64,000 nt of DNA from Candidatus Rokuibacteriota bacterium. Its GTDB lineage: Bacteria; Methylomirabilota; Methylomirabilia; Rokubacteriales; CSP1-6. The position numbers and the translations under genes are program-made. Below the pieces are notes generated by a model. It made no database searches and was not told the origin of the DNA. It saw nothing but the letters and a program-made list of their open reading frames with translations. How positions within the stretch are numbered: position 1 is the stretch's first letter; each line of letters starts with the position of its first letter. Shown one piece after another: positions 32,757 through 40,898 of this stretch. The DNA lies in contig QHSL01000061.1 of assembly GCA_003220435.1 (NCBI GenBank), positions 62,001 to 126,000 on the forward strand, given 5' to 3'.

Positions 32757-33202
32757 CGGCCGCCGACGCGAGCGCGCGCATCCGGGACAGGTTCGGGATC
32801 GACGCAGTCGCCGATGGCGGCCTGGGCGTCACCCTGCCGAGCCAACGCTGGGAAGAGTTCGCGCGCTTCGCCCGCGACGAGCTGGGCTGCCGGTACTTCA
32901 ACTGGCTCTCCGCCGTCGACTGGAAGGACCAGGGGTTCGAGGTGCTCTGCCGCCTCGAGAACCTCGAGGCGCCCCTGGTCGTGACGATGCGCACGCGCCT
33001 GGGGGCCGGCGAGGCGCGCTGCCCTACGCTGACCGGCCTCTACCGCGGCGCCGACTGGATGGAGCGCGAGTGCTACGACATGTTCGGCGTGGTCTTCGAG
33101 GGCCATCCCGATCTCCGGCGAATTCTGTTATCCGACGACTGGGAGGGCCATCCGCTGCGCAAGGACTACGCCGTCGACACCGCGTTCACCCCCTACCGAT
33201 GA
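32753..33202 (+). CDS. nuoC: NADH-quinone oxidoreductase subunit C (first cluster)
   Basis: 149 residues; ends with [26 protein letters not shown] and GHPLRKDY, the family signature. ATGA overlap with nuoB. Short relative to many NuoC proteins. Confidence 0.95.
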   Translation: MTAADASARIRDRFGIDAVADGGLGVTLPSQRWEEFARFARDELGCRYFNWLSAVDWKDQGFEVLCRLENLEAPLVVTMRTRLGAGEARCPTLTGLYRGADWMERECYDMFGVVFEGHPDLRRILLSDDWEGHPLRKDYAVDTAFTPYR

Positions 33203-33224
33203 CCCGTCAGAGGAGACGCCGACG

Positions 33225-33860
33225 ATGATCTACGAACTGCGGACCTACACGCTGATGCCGGGCAAACAGGGGGAGTACCTCAAGCTCAACTCCGAGATCG
33301 GGCGTCCGATCCGAGGCGACAAATACGGGAAGCTCGAGGGCTCGTGGACCACCGAGTTCGGCACGCTGAACCAGTACGTCCACCTCTGGGCCTACGCCGA
33401 TCTCGTCGAGCGCGAGCGGCTGCGGGGCGAGCTCGCAAAGAACGACGCGTGGGGCCGCGACTACGTCTCGAAGATTCGACTGCTGCTCCTCGCCCAGGAG
33501 AACAAGATCCTCTCCGCGCAGCTGCCGCTGAAGCCGCCGGCCGACGGCGCTCACATCTACGAGCTGCGGACCTACCGGACGCAGGTCGGCCGCGCGGGCG
33601 AGTGGCTCAGCCACTTCAAGGCGATCATGCCGGTGCGCGAGAAGTACTCGAAGAACGTCGGCCTCTTCCAGACCGAAGTCGCCCAACTCAACGAGGTCGT
33701 GCACCTGTGGGCGTACCGCGATCTCAACGACCGGGCAGCGGTGCGGTCCAAGACCATGCAGGATCCGGAGTGGCAGGCGTTCCTCGGCAAGGCCACGCCG
33801 CTGCTCGTCGAGATGCGCTCGCTCGCCCTTGTCCCGGCACCGTCGTCCCCCATGAAATGA
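33225..33860 (+). CDS. NIPSNAP family protein inside the nuo operon
   Basis: 211 residues formed by two NIPSNAP (dimeric alpha-beta barrel) repeats: IYELRTYTLMPGKQGEYL at the start and IYELRTYRTQVGRAGEWL at about residue 108, each followed by LNQYVHLWAY or LNEVVHLWAY. Function of the family in bacteria is unknown; the eukaryotic namesakes are mitochondrial. GGAGACG precedes ATG. It lies in the gap where a NADH-module gene never was, between nuoC and nuoD. Confidence 0.92.
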   Translation: MIYELRTYTLMPGKQGEYLKLNSEIGRPIRGDKYGKLEGSWTTEFGTLNQYVHLWAYADLVERERLRGELAKNDAWGRDYVSKIRLLLLAQENKILSAQLPLKPPADGAHIYELRTYRTQVGRAGEWLSHFKAIMPVREKYSKNVGLFQTEVAQLNEVVHLWAYRDLNDRAAVRSKTMQDPEWQAFLGKATPLLVEMRSLALVPAPSSPMK

Positions 33861-33932
33861 GCGAGCTCACCACCGAATCGCGCATCGGGTGCTGGCGGCC
33901 CGGCGCCGGCACCCCGACGGCACGCTGAGAAC

Positions 33933-35096
33933 ATGCCGGAGACCCAGGCGCGGCAGGTCGTCGAGGTAGGCTACGGCGGCAACGAGCGGCTCATGATGAA
34001 CATGGGCCCGCAGCACCCGTCGTCGCATGGCGTCTTCCGGATGATCCTCACCCTCGAGGGGGAGACGGTGGTCGCCGTCGACGCGGTGATCGGGTATCTC
34101 CACCGCTGCCACGAGAAGCTCGGCGAGACCCTCACGTACGTCCAGTACCCGTCGATCGCGTCGAAGACCGACTACGTCGCGGCCATGACCGCGGAGCTCG
34201 CGTACGTGTCGGCCGTCGAGCAGGTCGCGAAGATCGAGGTCCCCCGGCGGGCGCAGTACCTGCGCGTGATCGTGGCCGAGCTGCAGCGGATCGCGTCGCA
34301 CTGCCTCTGGCTCGGCACGTGGTGCATGGACATGGGCGGCGCGCTCGGGGGCGGGGCGACGGTGTTCCTGTACTGCATCCGCGAGCGCGAGATGGTCCTC
34401 GATCGCTTCGAGGAGCTGACCGGCGCGCGCCTCCTCTACGGCTTTCACCAGGTCGGCGGCACCCGGTACGACGTGCCGCCCGGCTGGGACAAGAAGGTTC
34501 GCGAGACGGTGGACGTGATCGAGGCGCGGCTCGACGAGTACGAGGCGATGCTGGACGCCAACGCCTTCTTCCGCGTCCGCACGCAGGGGGTCGGCGTGAT
34601 CTCGCGCGAGCTCGCGCAGTCGGTCGGGGTGTCGGGGCCGCTCATTCGCGGCTCGGGGATCGGCTACGACCTCCGCCGCGCCGAGCCATACTCCTCCTAC
34701 GGGGACTTCGACTTCGTCGTGCCGGTGGAGACCGAAGGCGACTGCTACGCGCGCTACCTGGTGCGAATGGTCGAGTTCCGGCAGTCGATTCGGATCGTCC
34801 GCCAGGCGCTCGACGGCTTGCCCCAGGGGCCGATCTCGTCGCGGCCCGGCGTGAAGTCGGTCGGCCAGGTGCGGGTGCCGAAGGGCGAGGGGTACGCGCG
34901 GGTCGAAGGCGCGCGCGGCGAGGTCGGCTGCTATCTCGTCAGCGACGGCGGCCCGAAACCCTATCGCCTCAAGTGGCGAGGCGCCTCCTTCTCGAACCTC
35001 GCGGTGCTGCCGCACATCGTTCCCGGCCACAAGGTGGCGGACGTCGTCGCGATCATGGGCTCGGTCGATCCCGTGTTCGGCGAAGTCGACCGATGA
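33933..35096 (+). CDS. nuoD: NADH-quinone oxidoreductase subunit D (first cluster), short form
   Basis: 387 residues with NMGPQHPSSHGVFRMILTL, IGYLHRCHEK and CYLVSDGGPKPYRLKWRGASF. Compared with the NuoD of the second cluster it lacks the ~60-residue stretch around residues 300-365 that contains the IEGLMNHF helix; the chain goes from GPISSRPGVK straight to VPKGEGYARVEGARGE. This shortness recalls Fpo/hydrogenase-like large subunits. Confidence 0.94.
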   Translation: MPETQARQVVEVGYGGNERLMMNMGPQHPSSHGVFRMILTLEGETVVAVDAVIGYLHRCHEKLGETLTYVQYPSIASKTDYVAAMTAELAYVSAVEQVAKIEVPRRAQYLRVIVAELQRIASHCLWLGTWCMDMGGALGGGATVFLYCIREREMVLDRFEELTGARLLYGFHQVGGTRYDVPPGWDKKVRETVDVIEARLDEYEAMLDANAFFRVRTQGVGVISRELAQSVGVSGPLIRGSGIGYDLRRAEPYSSYGDFDFVVPVETEGDCYARYLVRMVEFRQSIRIVRQALDGLPQGPISSRPGVKSVGQVRVPKGEGYARVEGARGEVGCYLVSDGGPKPYRLKWRGASFSNLAVLPHIVPGHKVADVVAIMGSVDPVFGEVDR

Positions 35097-35116
35097 CGAT
35101 CGTTCCGCGACGGTCC

Positions 35117-35229
35117 GACCGGGCGTGTCGGAGCCGGCTCGCTCCCCGGGGAGACCGGGCGTGTCGGAGCCGGCTCGCTCCTATCTCAGGCCACCCTCGG
35201 TTCAATCCGGCCTCGAGGCACCCGCTCCA
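35117..35229 (+). repeat. Nuo leader repeat, copy 1 (with a partial tandem copy)
   Basis: A 77-bp element (35153-35229) ends exactly at the nuoH ATG. Its first 29 bases are also present 36 bp upstream (35117-35145). A homologous 77-bp element ends at the second nuoA ATG and a 58-bp version lies in nuoE. The element is open and in frame with the gene after it. Confidence 0.85.
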
Positions 35230-36192
35230 ATGATCGCGGCGTTCGTCGTGCTGAACGCGGTGCTCGTGATGGTCGCGTATCTGACGCTGCTCGAGCGGAA
35301 GTTCGCCGCCCGGATGCAGTCGCGCATCGGTCCGTACTACGTCGGCCGTCCGCACGGCTGGCTCCAGCCGGTCGCCGACGCGATCAAGCTGCTGCTGAAG
35401 GAAGACATCGTCCCGACCGCCGCCGATCGCTGGGTGTACAACCTGGCCCCGATCGTCTTCCTGCTTCCGTGCCTCCTGATCTTCGCGACGATTCCATTCG
35501 CCCCCGAGCTTGGCGTGGCCGACCTGAACATCGGCGTGCTGTTCTTCCTGGCCGTCTCGGCCCTCGAGATCGTCGGGCTCTTCATGGGCGGCTGGGGCTC
35601 GAACAACAAGTACGCCCTGCTCTCCGCGATGCGCGCAGTCAACCAGATCATCTCGTACGACCTGCCCTTCATCTTCGCGGCGCTGGTGCCCGTAGTGCTT
35701 GCCGGCTCGATGCAGATGTCGGCGATCGTTGCCGCGCAGCAGGGGCTCTGGTTCGTGGCCTATCCCCTCGTCGGACAACTCGCCTTCGTCGCGTTCCTGA
35801 TCGCGACGCTCGCCGCCGAGAATCGCGTACCGTTCGACATCCTCGAGGCGGAGTCGGAGCTGGTCGCGGGCTTTCGCGTCGAGTACAGCGGCATGAAGTT
35901 CGCCCTCATCCAACTGGGCGAGTACGCGCACATGCTCGGGACGAGCTTCCTCGGCGCCCTCCTCTTCCTGGGCGGCTGGCTCGGGCCCGGGCCGGTGGCG
36001 CTCGGGCCCGTGTGGTTCGTGCTCAAGGCGCTCCTGGTCTTCCTGGTCATCACCTGGGTACGCTGGTCCTTCGTGCGGATCCGCGTCGATCAGATCCTGG
36101 CGATCTCGTGGAAGCTCCTGCTGCCGGCGACGCTCGTCCTGCTGCTGGCGACCGGGCTCGTCGTCGCCCTGCGAGGCGCCGGTGGCGCTTAA
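35230..36192 (+). CDS. nuoH: NADH-quinone oxidoreductase subunit H (first cluster)
   Basis: 320 residues, about eight helices. YLTLLERKFAARMQSRIGPYYVG, LLLKEDIVP, and AENRVPFDILEAESELVAGFRVEYSG are quinone-site landmarks. An in-frame GTG at 35125 would add a 35-residue leader encoded by the repeat; the ATG matches the family start. Confidence 0.96.
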   Translation: MIAAFVVLNAVLVMVAYLTLLERKFAARMQSRIGPYYVGRPHGWLQPVADAIKLLLKEDIVPTAADRWVYNLAPIVFLLPCLLIFATIPFAPELGVADLNIGVLFFLAVSALEIVGLFMGGWGSNNKYALLSAMRAVNQIISYDLPFIFAALVPVVLAGSMQMSAIVAAQQGLWFVAYPLVGQLAFVAFLIATLAAENRVPFDILEAESELVAGFRVEYSGMKFALIQLGEYAHMLGTSFLGALLFLGGWLGPGPVALGPVWFVLKALLVFLVITWVRWSFVRIRVDQILAISWKLLLPATLVLLLATGLVVALRGAGGA

Positions 36193-36757
36193 CGGCGGCC
36201 GGCCCGCGTCGGGGTTCTGGAGCGAGGCGGGACAGCTGGTGAGCGCTGTCAGCCGCGCGATGGCCGTCACGCTGCGGAACCTCTTCCGCAAGCCGGTGAC
36301 GATCCAGTACCCGGACGTCCAGCGGCCGTACCCGGACCGCTTCCGGGGCATCCTCGCGCTCGTCTACGAGAAGGACACCGGTGAGGAGGCGTGCATCGGC
36401 TGCCGCCTGTGCGAGTACGTCTGCCCACCTCAAGTGATCAAGGTCGAGATGCGGAAGGCGGGGAAGCGGAACTACGCCAAGACCTTCACGCTCGAGCTCT
36501 ACGCGTGCGAGTTCTGCGAGCTGTGCGTGCAGGTGTGCCCGACCGACGCGATCGTCATGCTGAAATCGTTCGACCTGGCCGCGGCGGACCGCCGCGACCT
36601 TCTGCTCGACAAGGAACGGCTCCACGCCCTCGGGTTGCAGTTCGAGCCGTCGTGGGCGACCGGCAACCGGCTGCGCGACATGCAGGCGCCTCCGAAACCG
36701 GCCCGGACCGAGGCCAAAGCGGACGCCAAGGGAGAAGCGAAGGAGCCGGCCGAGTGA
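36182..36757 (+). CDS. nuoI: NADH-quinone oxidoreductase subunit I (first cluster)
   Basis: 191 residues with two [4Fe-4S] motifs: Cys71/74/77/81 (CIGCRLCEYVCPP) and Cys109/112/115/119 (CEFCELCVQVCP). Ends in a Lys/Ala/Glu tail. Overlaps nuoH by 11 bases. In a complex without NuoEFG this subunit would be the likely docking point for an electron donor such as ferredoxin. Confidence 0.95.
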   Translation: MALNGGRPASGFWSEAGQLVSAVSRAMAVTLRNLFRKPVTIQYPDVQRPYPDRFRGILALVYEKDTGEEACIGCRLCEYVCPPQVIKVEMRKAGKRNYAKTFTLELYACEFCELCVQVCPTDAIVMLKSFDLAAADRRDLLLDKERLHALGLQFEPSWATGNRLRDMQAPPKPARTEAKADAKGEAKEPAE

Positions 36758-37248
36758 CGCTTGAGACGGTGGGGTTCTGGGTGGTCGCCGCCCTGCTGCT
36801 GGTCTCGAGTCTCGCCGTCGTGCTCACGCCCAACCTGTTCCACGCCGTGCTCTACCTGGCCGCCGCGCTCGTCGCGACCGGTGCGGTCTTCCTCCTGCTG
36901 GAGCAGCCGTTTCTTTTCGCCGTCCAACTCCTTCTCTATGCCGGCGGCGTGGTGACGATCGTCGTGTTTGCGATCATGCTGACCGAGCGGCTGGTGGGCG
37001 AGCGCGTCGGGCAGGCGAGCCGTCACCCGCTGAACGGCGCGATCGTCGCAGCGGCGGTCTTCGCGGGCATCGTAGGATTCCTGATCCAGGCGCCCATCCG
37101 GGCCACGGCCCCGGCGCCGGTCGTCGACACCACGGCGTCGATCGGTCGCGCGCTGGTGGGACCCTTCGCGGTCACGCTCGAGCTGCTCGGCGTCCTGCTG
37201 GTGGCGGCCCTCCTCGGCGCCCTGTACTTCGCGCGGAGCGAGGAGTGA
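36754..37248 (+). CDS. nuoJ: NADH-quinone oxidoreductase subunit J (first cluster)
   Basis: 164 residues, five membrane helices; LLLYAGGVVTIVVFAIMLTE is the pi-bulge helix typical of NuoJ. GTGA overlap with nuoI and with nuoK. Confidence 0.94.
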   Translation: MTLETVGFWVVAALLLVSSLAVVLTPNLFHAVLYLAAALVATGAVFLLLEQPFLFAVQLLLYAGGVVTIVVFAIMLTERLVGERVGQASRHPLNGAIVAAAVFAGIVGFLIQAPIRATAPAPVVDTTASIGRALVGPFAVTLELLGVLLVAALLGALYFARSEE

Positions 37249-37547
37249 GCGGCCTGCAGGCGTACCTCGTGCTGGCGGCGCTGGTGTTCGCAATCGGACT
37301 CTTCGGCGTCCTCACGCGCCGCAACGCGGTCGGCATCCTCCTCGGGATCGAGCTGATGTTGAACGCGGTCAACATCAACCTCGTCGCGTTCGCGCGTTTC
37401 AATGGCGATCTGGGGGGCGTGGTCTTCACACTGTTCACGATCTCGATCACGGTGGCCGAGGTCGCGGTGGGTCTGGCCATCGTCATCGCGATCTTCCGGG
37501 TGCGGCGAACGGTCGAGGCCGACCGCCTCGATCTGCTCCGGGGCTAG
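37245..37547 (+). CDS. nuoK: NADH-quinone oxidoreductase subunit K (first cluster)
   Basis: 100 residues, three helices, with the conserved membrane Glu in LLGIELMLNAVNINLVAF and the second in ITVAEVAVGLAIV. Family length. Confidence 0.96.
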   Translation: MSGLQAYLVLAALVFAIGLFGVLTRRNAVGILLGIELMLNAVNINLVAFARFNGDLGGVVFTLFTISITVAEVAVGLAIVIAIFRVRRTVEADRLDLLRG

Positions 37548-37551
37548 CATC

Positions 37552-39366
37552 GTGACCCTGCCGACCGTATTGCCGCTGCTCGTTTGGGTGCTGCCCTTCG
37601 CGGCCTTCGTGCTGCTGGCGGTGGTGGCGCCGCTCCGCCGCGCCGGCCCCCGCGCCGGTCTCCTGTCGATCGGGGCGATGGGGGTGGCGTTCATGGCCGC
37701 GCTCGTCGTCTGGGTCGAGGACTTCCGCGGCGAGGCGACGTGGTCGTGGATCCCGTCCGACGGCGGCCCGATCGCGACGGTCGGCGTGCTGGTCGACCCG
37801 GTGAGCAACGCGATGCTCGTTCTCGTGACGCTGGTCTCGCTGCTCGTCCAGGTCTACTCGCTCGCTTACCTCGGCGACGAGCCGCCCGCCTCGCTCGGCC
37901 GCTACTACACCTATCAGTCGCTCTTCGCCGTCTCGATGCTCGGCCTCGTGCTCTCGCCGGGCTTCCTCCAGATGTTCGTCTTCTGGGAGCTGGTCGGACT
38001 GTGCTCGTACTTGTTGATCGGCTACTGGTATGAGCGACCGGCGGCCGCGCGTGCGGCGGTGAAGGCGTTCTGGATCACGAAGCTTGGCGACGTCGGGTTC
38101 GTCATCGGCATCGTGCTGCTGTGGTCGGCCACCGGGACCTTCGACTTCGGCGAGCTCTTCGCGAAGGCTCAGGAGCACGCGCTCGCGATCGATCGGCTCG
38201 GGACGATCATGTTCCTGATCTACCTCGGAGCGGTCGGCAAGTCGGCGCAGTTTCCCCTGCACGTCTGGCTCCCCGACGCGATGGAAGGGCCCACGCCGGT
38301 CTCCGCCCTCATCCATGCGGCGACGATGGTCACCGCGGGGGTCTTCATGGTGACCCGGGCGGAGCCGCTCTTCGCGCTGGTCCCCGAGGTGCTGACGCTG
38401 ATCGGCTGGGTCGGAGCGTTCACCGCGCTGCTGGCCGCGACGATGGCGTGTGTCGAGAGCGACATCAAACGCGTGCTCGCGTACTCGACGGTCTCACAGC
38501 TCGGGTACATGATGGCGGCGGCGGGCGCCGGAGCCGCCGACGCGGGCTTTCTCCACCTGCTGACGCACGGCCTCTTCAAGGCGCTGCTCTTCCTCGCGGC
38601 CGGCGCCGTCATCCATACCGTCGGCACCAACGACATCTTCCGGATGGGCGGTCTGTTCCGGGCCATGCCGCAGACGGCCCTCGTCTTCATTGTCGGGACC
38701 CTGGCGCTCGCCGGTGTGCCGCCGCTGGCGGGATTCTTCTCCAAGGAGGCGGTGCTGAGCGGTGTGTGGGAGGCGCAGCTGACCGGGCCCTTCCTGATGC
38801 TGGCGCTGACCGCGCTGCTGACGGCGTTCTACATGTTCCGCGTCGTGTTCGTCGCGTTCTTCGGGCGCGCCTTCGGGGCCGGCCACCCGCACGAGGCGCC
38901 GTGGCTGATGCGCGGACCGCTCTGGCTCCTGGCCGCGCTCACCGTTGCCGTGGGCATCCGTCTCGCCATGGGCGGCGAGCACGAGGCGCCCGCGTGGCTC
39001 GTGTCCCTCTCGCTCGCGCTGGCGTTTGCCGGGTTCGCCCTGGCCTGGGCCATGTACCAGCGCGGCGTCGTCGATCCGGCGACGTTCGCGTCCGCCCTGG
39101 CGCCGCTCGACTTTCTCGCGCGGCGGCGGTACGGAATCGACGCGCTCTACGGGGGCCTCTACCGGGGGCTCGTCCTGGGGTTCGCGCGCCTGATCGGCTG
39201 GATCGATCGTTACCTGGTGGACGGCGTGCTGAACGTGCTGAGCGCGCTCACCCTGAGAGGCGGCGACGGTCTTCGAAGGATCCAGAACGGACGGCCCCAG
39301 GACTACGTCTACGGGGTGGCGTTCGGCGTGCTGCTCCTCATCGTCTGGGCGCAGCTGTGGCGGTAG
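37552..39366 (+). CDS. nuoL: NADH-quinone oxidoreductase subunit L (first cluster)
   Basis: 604 residues from GTG. Antiporter-like subunit with FWELVGLCSYLLIGYWYERP, Lys residues in AVGKSAQFPLHVWLPDAMEGPTPVSALIHAATMVTAGV and the broken helices of proton channels. The GTG start gives the usual N-terminus. Confidence 0.96.
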   Translation: MTLPTVLPLLVWVLPFAAFVLLAVVAPLRRAGPRAGLLSIGAMGVAFMAALVVWVEDFRGEATWSWIPSDGGPIATVGVLVDPVSNAMLVLVTLVSLLVQVYSLAYLGDEPPASLGRYYTYQSLFAVSMLGLVLSPGFLQMFVFWELVGLCSYLLIGYWYERPAAARAAVKAFWITKLGDVGFVIGIVLLWSATGTFDFGELFAKAQEHALAIDRLGTIMFLIYLGAVGKSAQFPLHVWLPDAMEGPTPVSALIHAATMVTAGVFMVTRAEPLFALVPEVLTLIGWVGAFTALLAATMACVESDIKRVLAYSTVSQLGYMMAAAGAGAADAGFLHLLTHGLFKALLFLAAGAVIHTVGTNDIFRMGGLFRAMPQTALVFIVGTLALAGVPPLAGFFSKEAVLSGVWEAQLTGPFLMLALTALLTAFYMFRVVFVAFFGRAFGAGHPHEAPWLMRGPLWLLAALTVAVGIRLAMGGEHEAPAWLVSLSLALAFAGFALAWAMYQRGVVDPATFASALAPLDFLARRRYGIDALYGGLYRGLVLGFARLIGWIDRYLVDGVLNVLSALTLRGGDGLRRIQNGRPQDYVYGVAFGVLLLIVWAQLWR

Positions 39367-40898
39367 GCCCTCTCACCCTGCCGATCCTGTCGGCCATCAC
39401 ATGGTCGCCGTTCATCGGCGCGCTGCTCATCATGTTCACGGCGCGCCATCGCCCACGCGCGGTGCGGTGGATCGCCGTGGTGGCGACCGGTATCTCGACG
39501 CTGTTGTCGATCTACGCCTACGCCACCTACAACCACGAGGCGGCCGGGTTCCAGTTCTACGAGAAGCTCCCGCTTGTCCCGCCGCTGGGCATCTCCTACG
39601 AGCTCGGCGTCGACGGAATCAGCCTGCTGATGGTGCTGCTGACGTCGATCATCATCTCCGCGGGCGTGTTCGCGTCGTGGACCGTGGCGGTCCGGAGCCA
39701 AGAATTCTACGCGCTGCTCCTGGCGCTGGTGACGGGCGTGTACGGCGTCTTCGCGTCGCTCGACCTCTTCGTCCTGTTTCTCTTCTACGAGCTGGCCGTG
39801 CTCCCGATGTACCTGCTGATCGGGATCTGGGGGTCCTCCGGTGAGGTGCGGCCCCGCGGGATCTTCGCGTGGGCGTACCGGGAGACGGGCGTCGGAACGA
39901 AAGAGTACGCCGCGATGAAGCTGACGCTCTACCTGCTCTTCGGCTCGGCGTTCATCCTGGTCGGGATCTTCGCGCTTTACGTGAGCGCCGGCGCCGCGTC
40001 GTTCTCGTTCCTCGAGCTCGAGGCCGCCGTGTTCCCGCTCGGGCTCCAGCGCTGGGTGTTCCTCGCGTTCTACGTCGGGTTCGGCATCCTTGCCGGGATC
40101 TGGCCGCTCCACACCTGGTCGCCCGACGGGCACGCGTCGGCGCCGACGGCGGTCTCGATGCTCCACGCCGGTGTCCTGATGAAGCTTGGCGCCTACGGCG
40201 TCGTTCGCGTGGGGATGGGGCTCCTGCCGGAGGGTGCGGCCGACCTCGCGTGGCTGGTCGGCGGGATCGCGTGCATCAACATCGTCTACGGTGCGCTCTC
40301 CGCGATGGCGCAGACGGATCTCAAGTACGTGATCGCCTACTCGTCCGTCTCCCATATGGGGATCGTGATGCTGGGCGCGGCGACCTTGACCGAGACGGGG
40401 CTCAACGGCTCGGTGTTCCAGATGTTCGCCCACGGCGTGATGACCGGCCTCTTCTTCGCCCTGGTCGGCCTCGTCTACGAGAAGGCCCACTCGCGCGAGA
40501 TCGAGAAGATGGGGGGATTCGGGAAGTCGATGCCCGGCATCGCCACCGCGTTCACGATCGGCAGTTTGTCCTCGCTCGGCTTGCCGGCCACCGCGGGGTT
40601 CGTCGCGGAGCTGCTGACCTTCCTCGGAACCTGGCGCTCGGGCCATCGCTGGTGGCTCTTTCCGGCCGTTGCCGGCACGTTCCTGACGGCGGTCTATGTC
40701 CTGCGCGTCACCAAGCAGATCTTCTGGGGTCCGCCCTCGCCGCAGTTCGAGCATCTCGAGGACGCGAGGGGACCCGAGTGGATCGCCCTGGTGGTGCTGG
40801 TGTTCGTGCTCGTTCTCTTCGGTATGGTGCCGGGCCTCGCCATCGAGCCGGTGGACACCGCGACGGTGCCGCTGCTCGCCCGGATTGTCCGCCCATGA
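39357..40898 (+). CDS. nuoM: NADH-quinone oxidoreductase subunit M (first cluster)
   Basis: 513 residues from a GTG overlapping nuoL by 10 bases. LFFLFYELAVLPMYLLIGIWG-type segment, and GIWPLHTWSPDGHASAPTAVSMLHAGVLMKLGAYG identify the M-type antiporter subunit. Confidence 0.95.
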   Translation: MAVGPLTLPILSAITWSPFIGALLIMFTARHRPRAVRWIAVVATGISTLLSIYAYATYNHEAAGFQFYEKLPLVPPLGISYELGVDGISLLMVLLTSIIISAGVFASWTVAVRSQEFYALLLALVTGVYGVFASLDLFVLFLFYELAVLPMYLLIGIWGSSGEVRPRGIFAWAYRETGVGTKEYAAMKLTLYLLFGSAFILVGIFALYVSAGAASFSFLELEAAVFPLGLQRWVFLAFYVGFGILAGIWPLHTWSPDGHASAPTAVSMLHAGVLMKLGAYGVVRVGMGLLPEGAADLAWLVGGIACINIVYGALSAMAQTDLKYVIAYSSVSHMGIVMLGAATLTETGLNGSVFQMFAHGVMTGLFFALVGLVYEKAHSREIEKMGGFGKSMPGIATAFTIGSLSSLGLPATAGFVAELLTFLGTWRSGHRWWLFPAVAGTFLTAVYVLRVTKQIFWGPPSPQFEHLEDARGPEWIALVVLVFVLVLFGMVPGLAIEPVDTATVPLLARIVRP

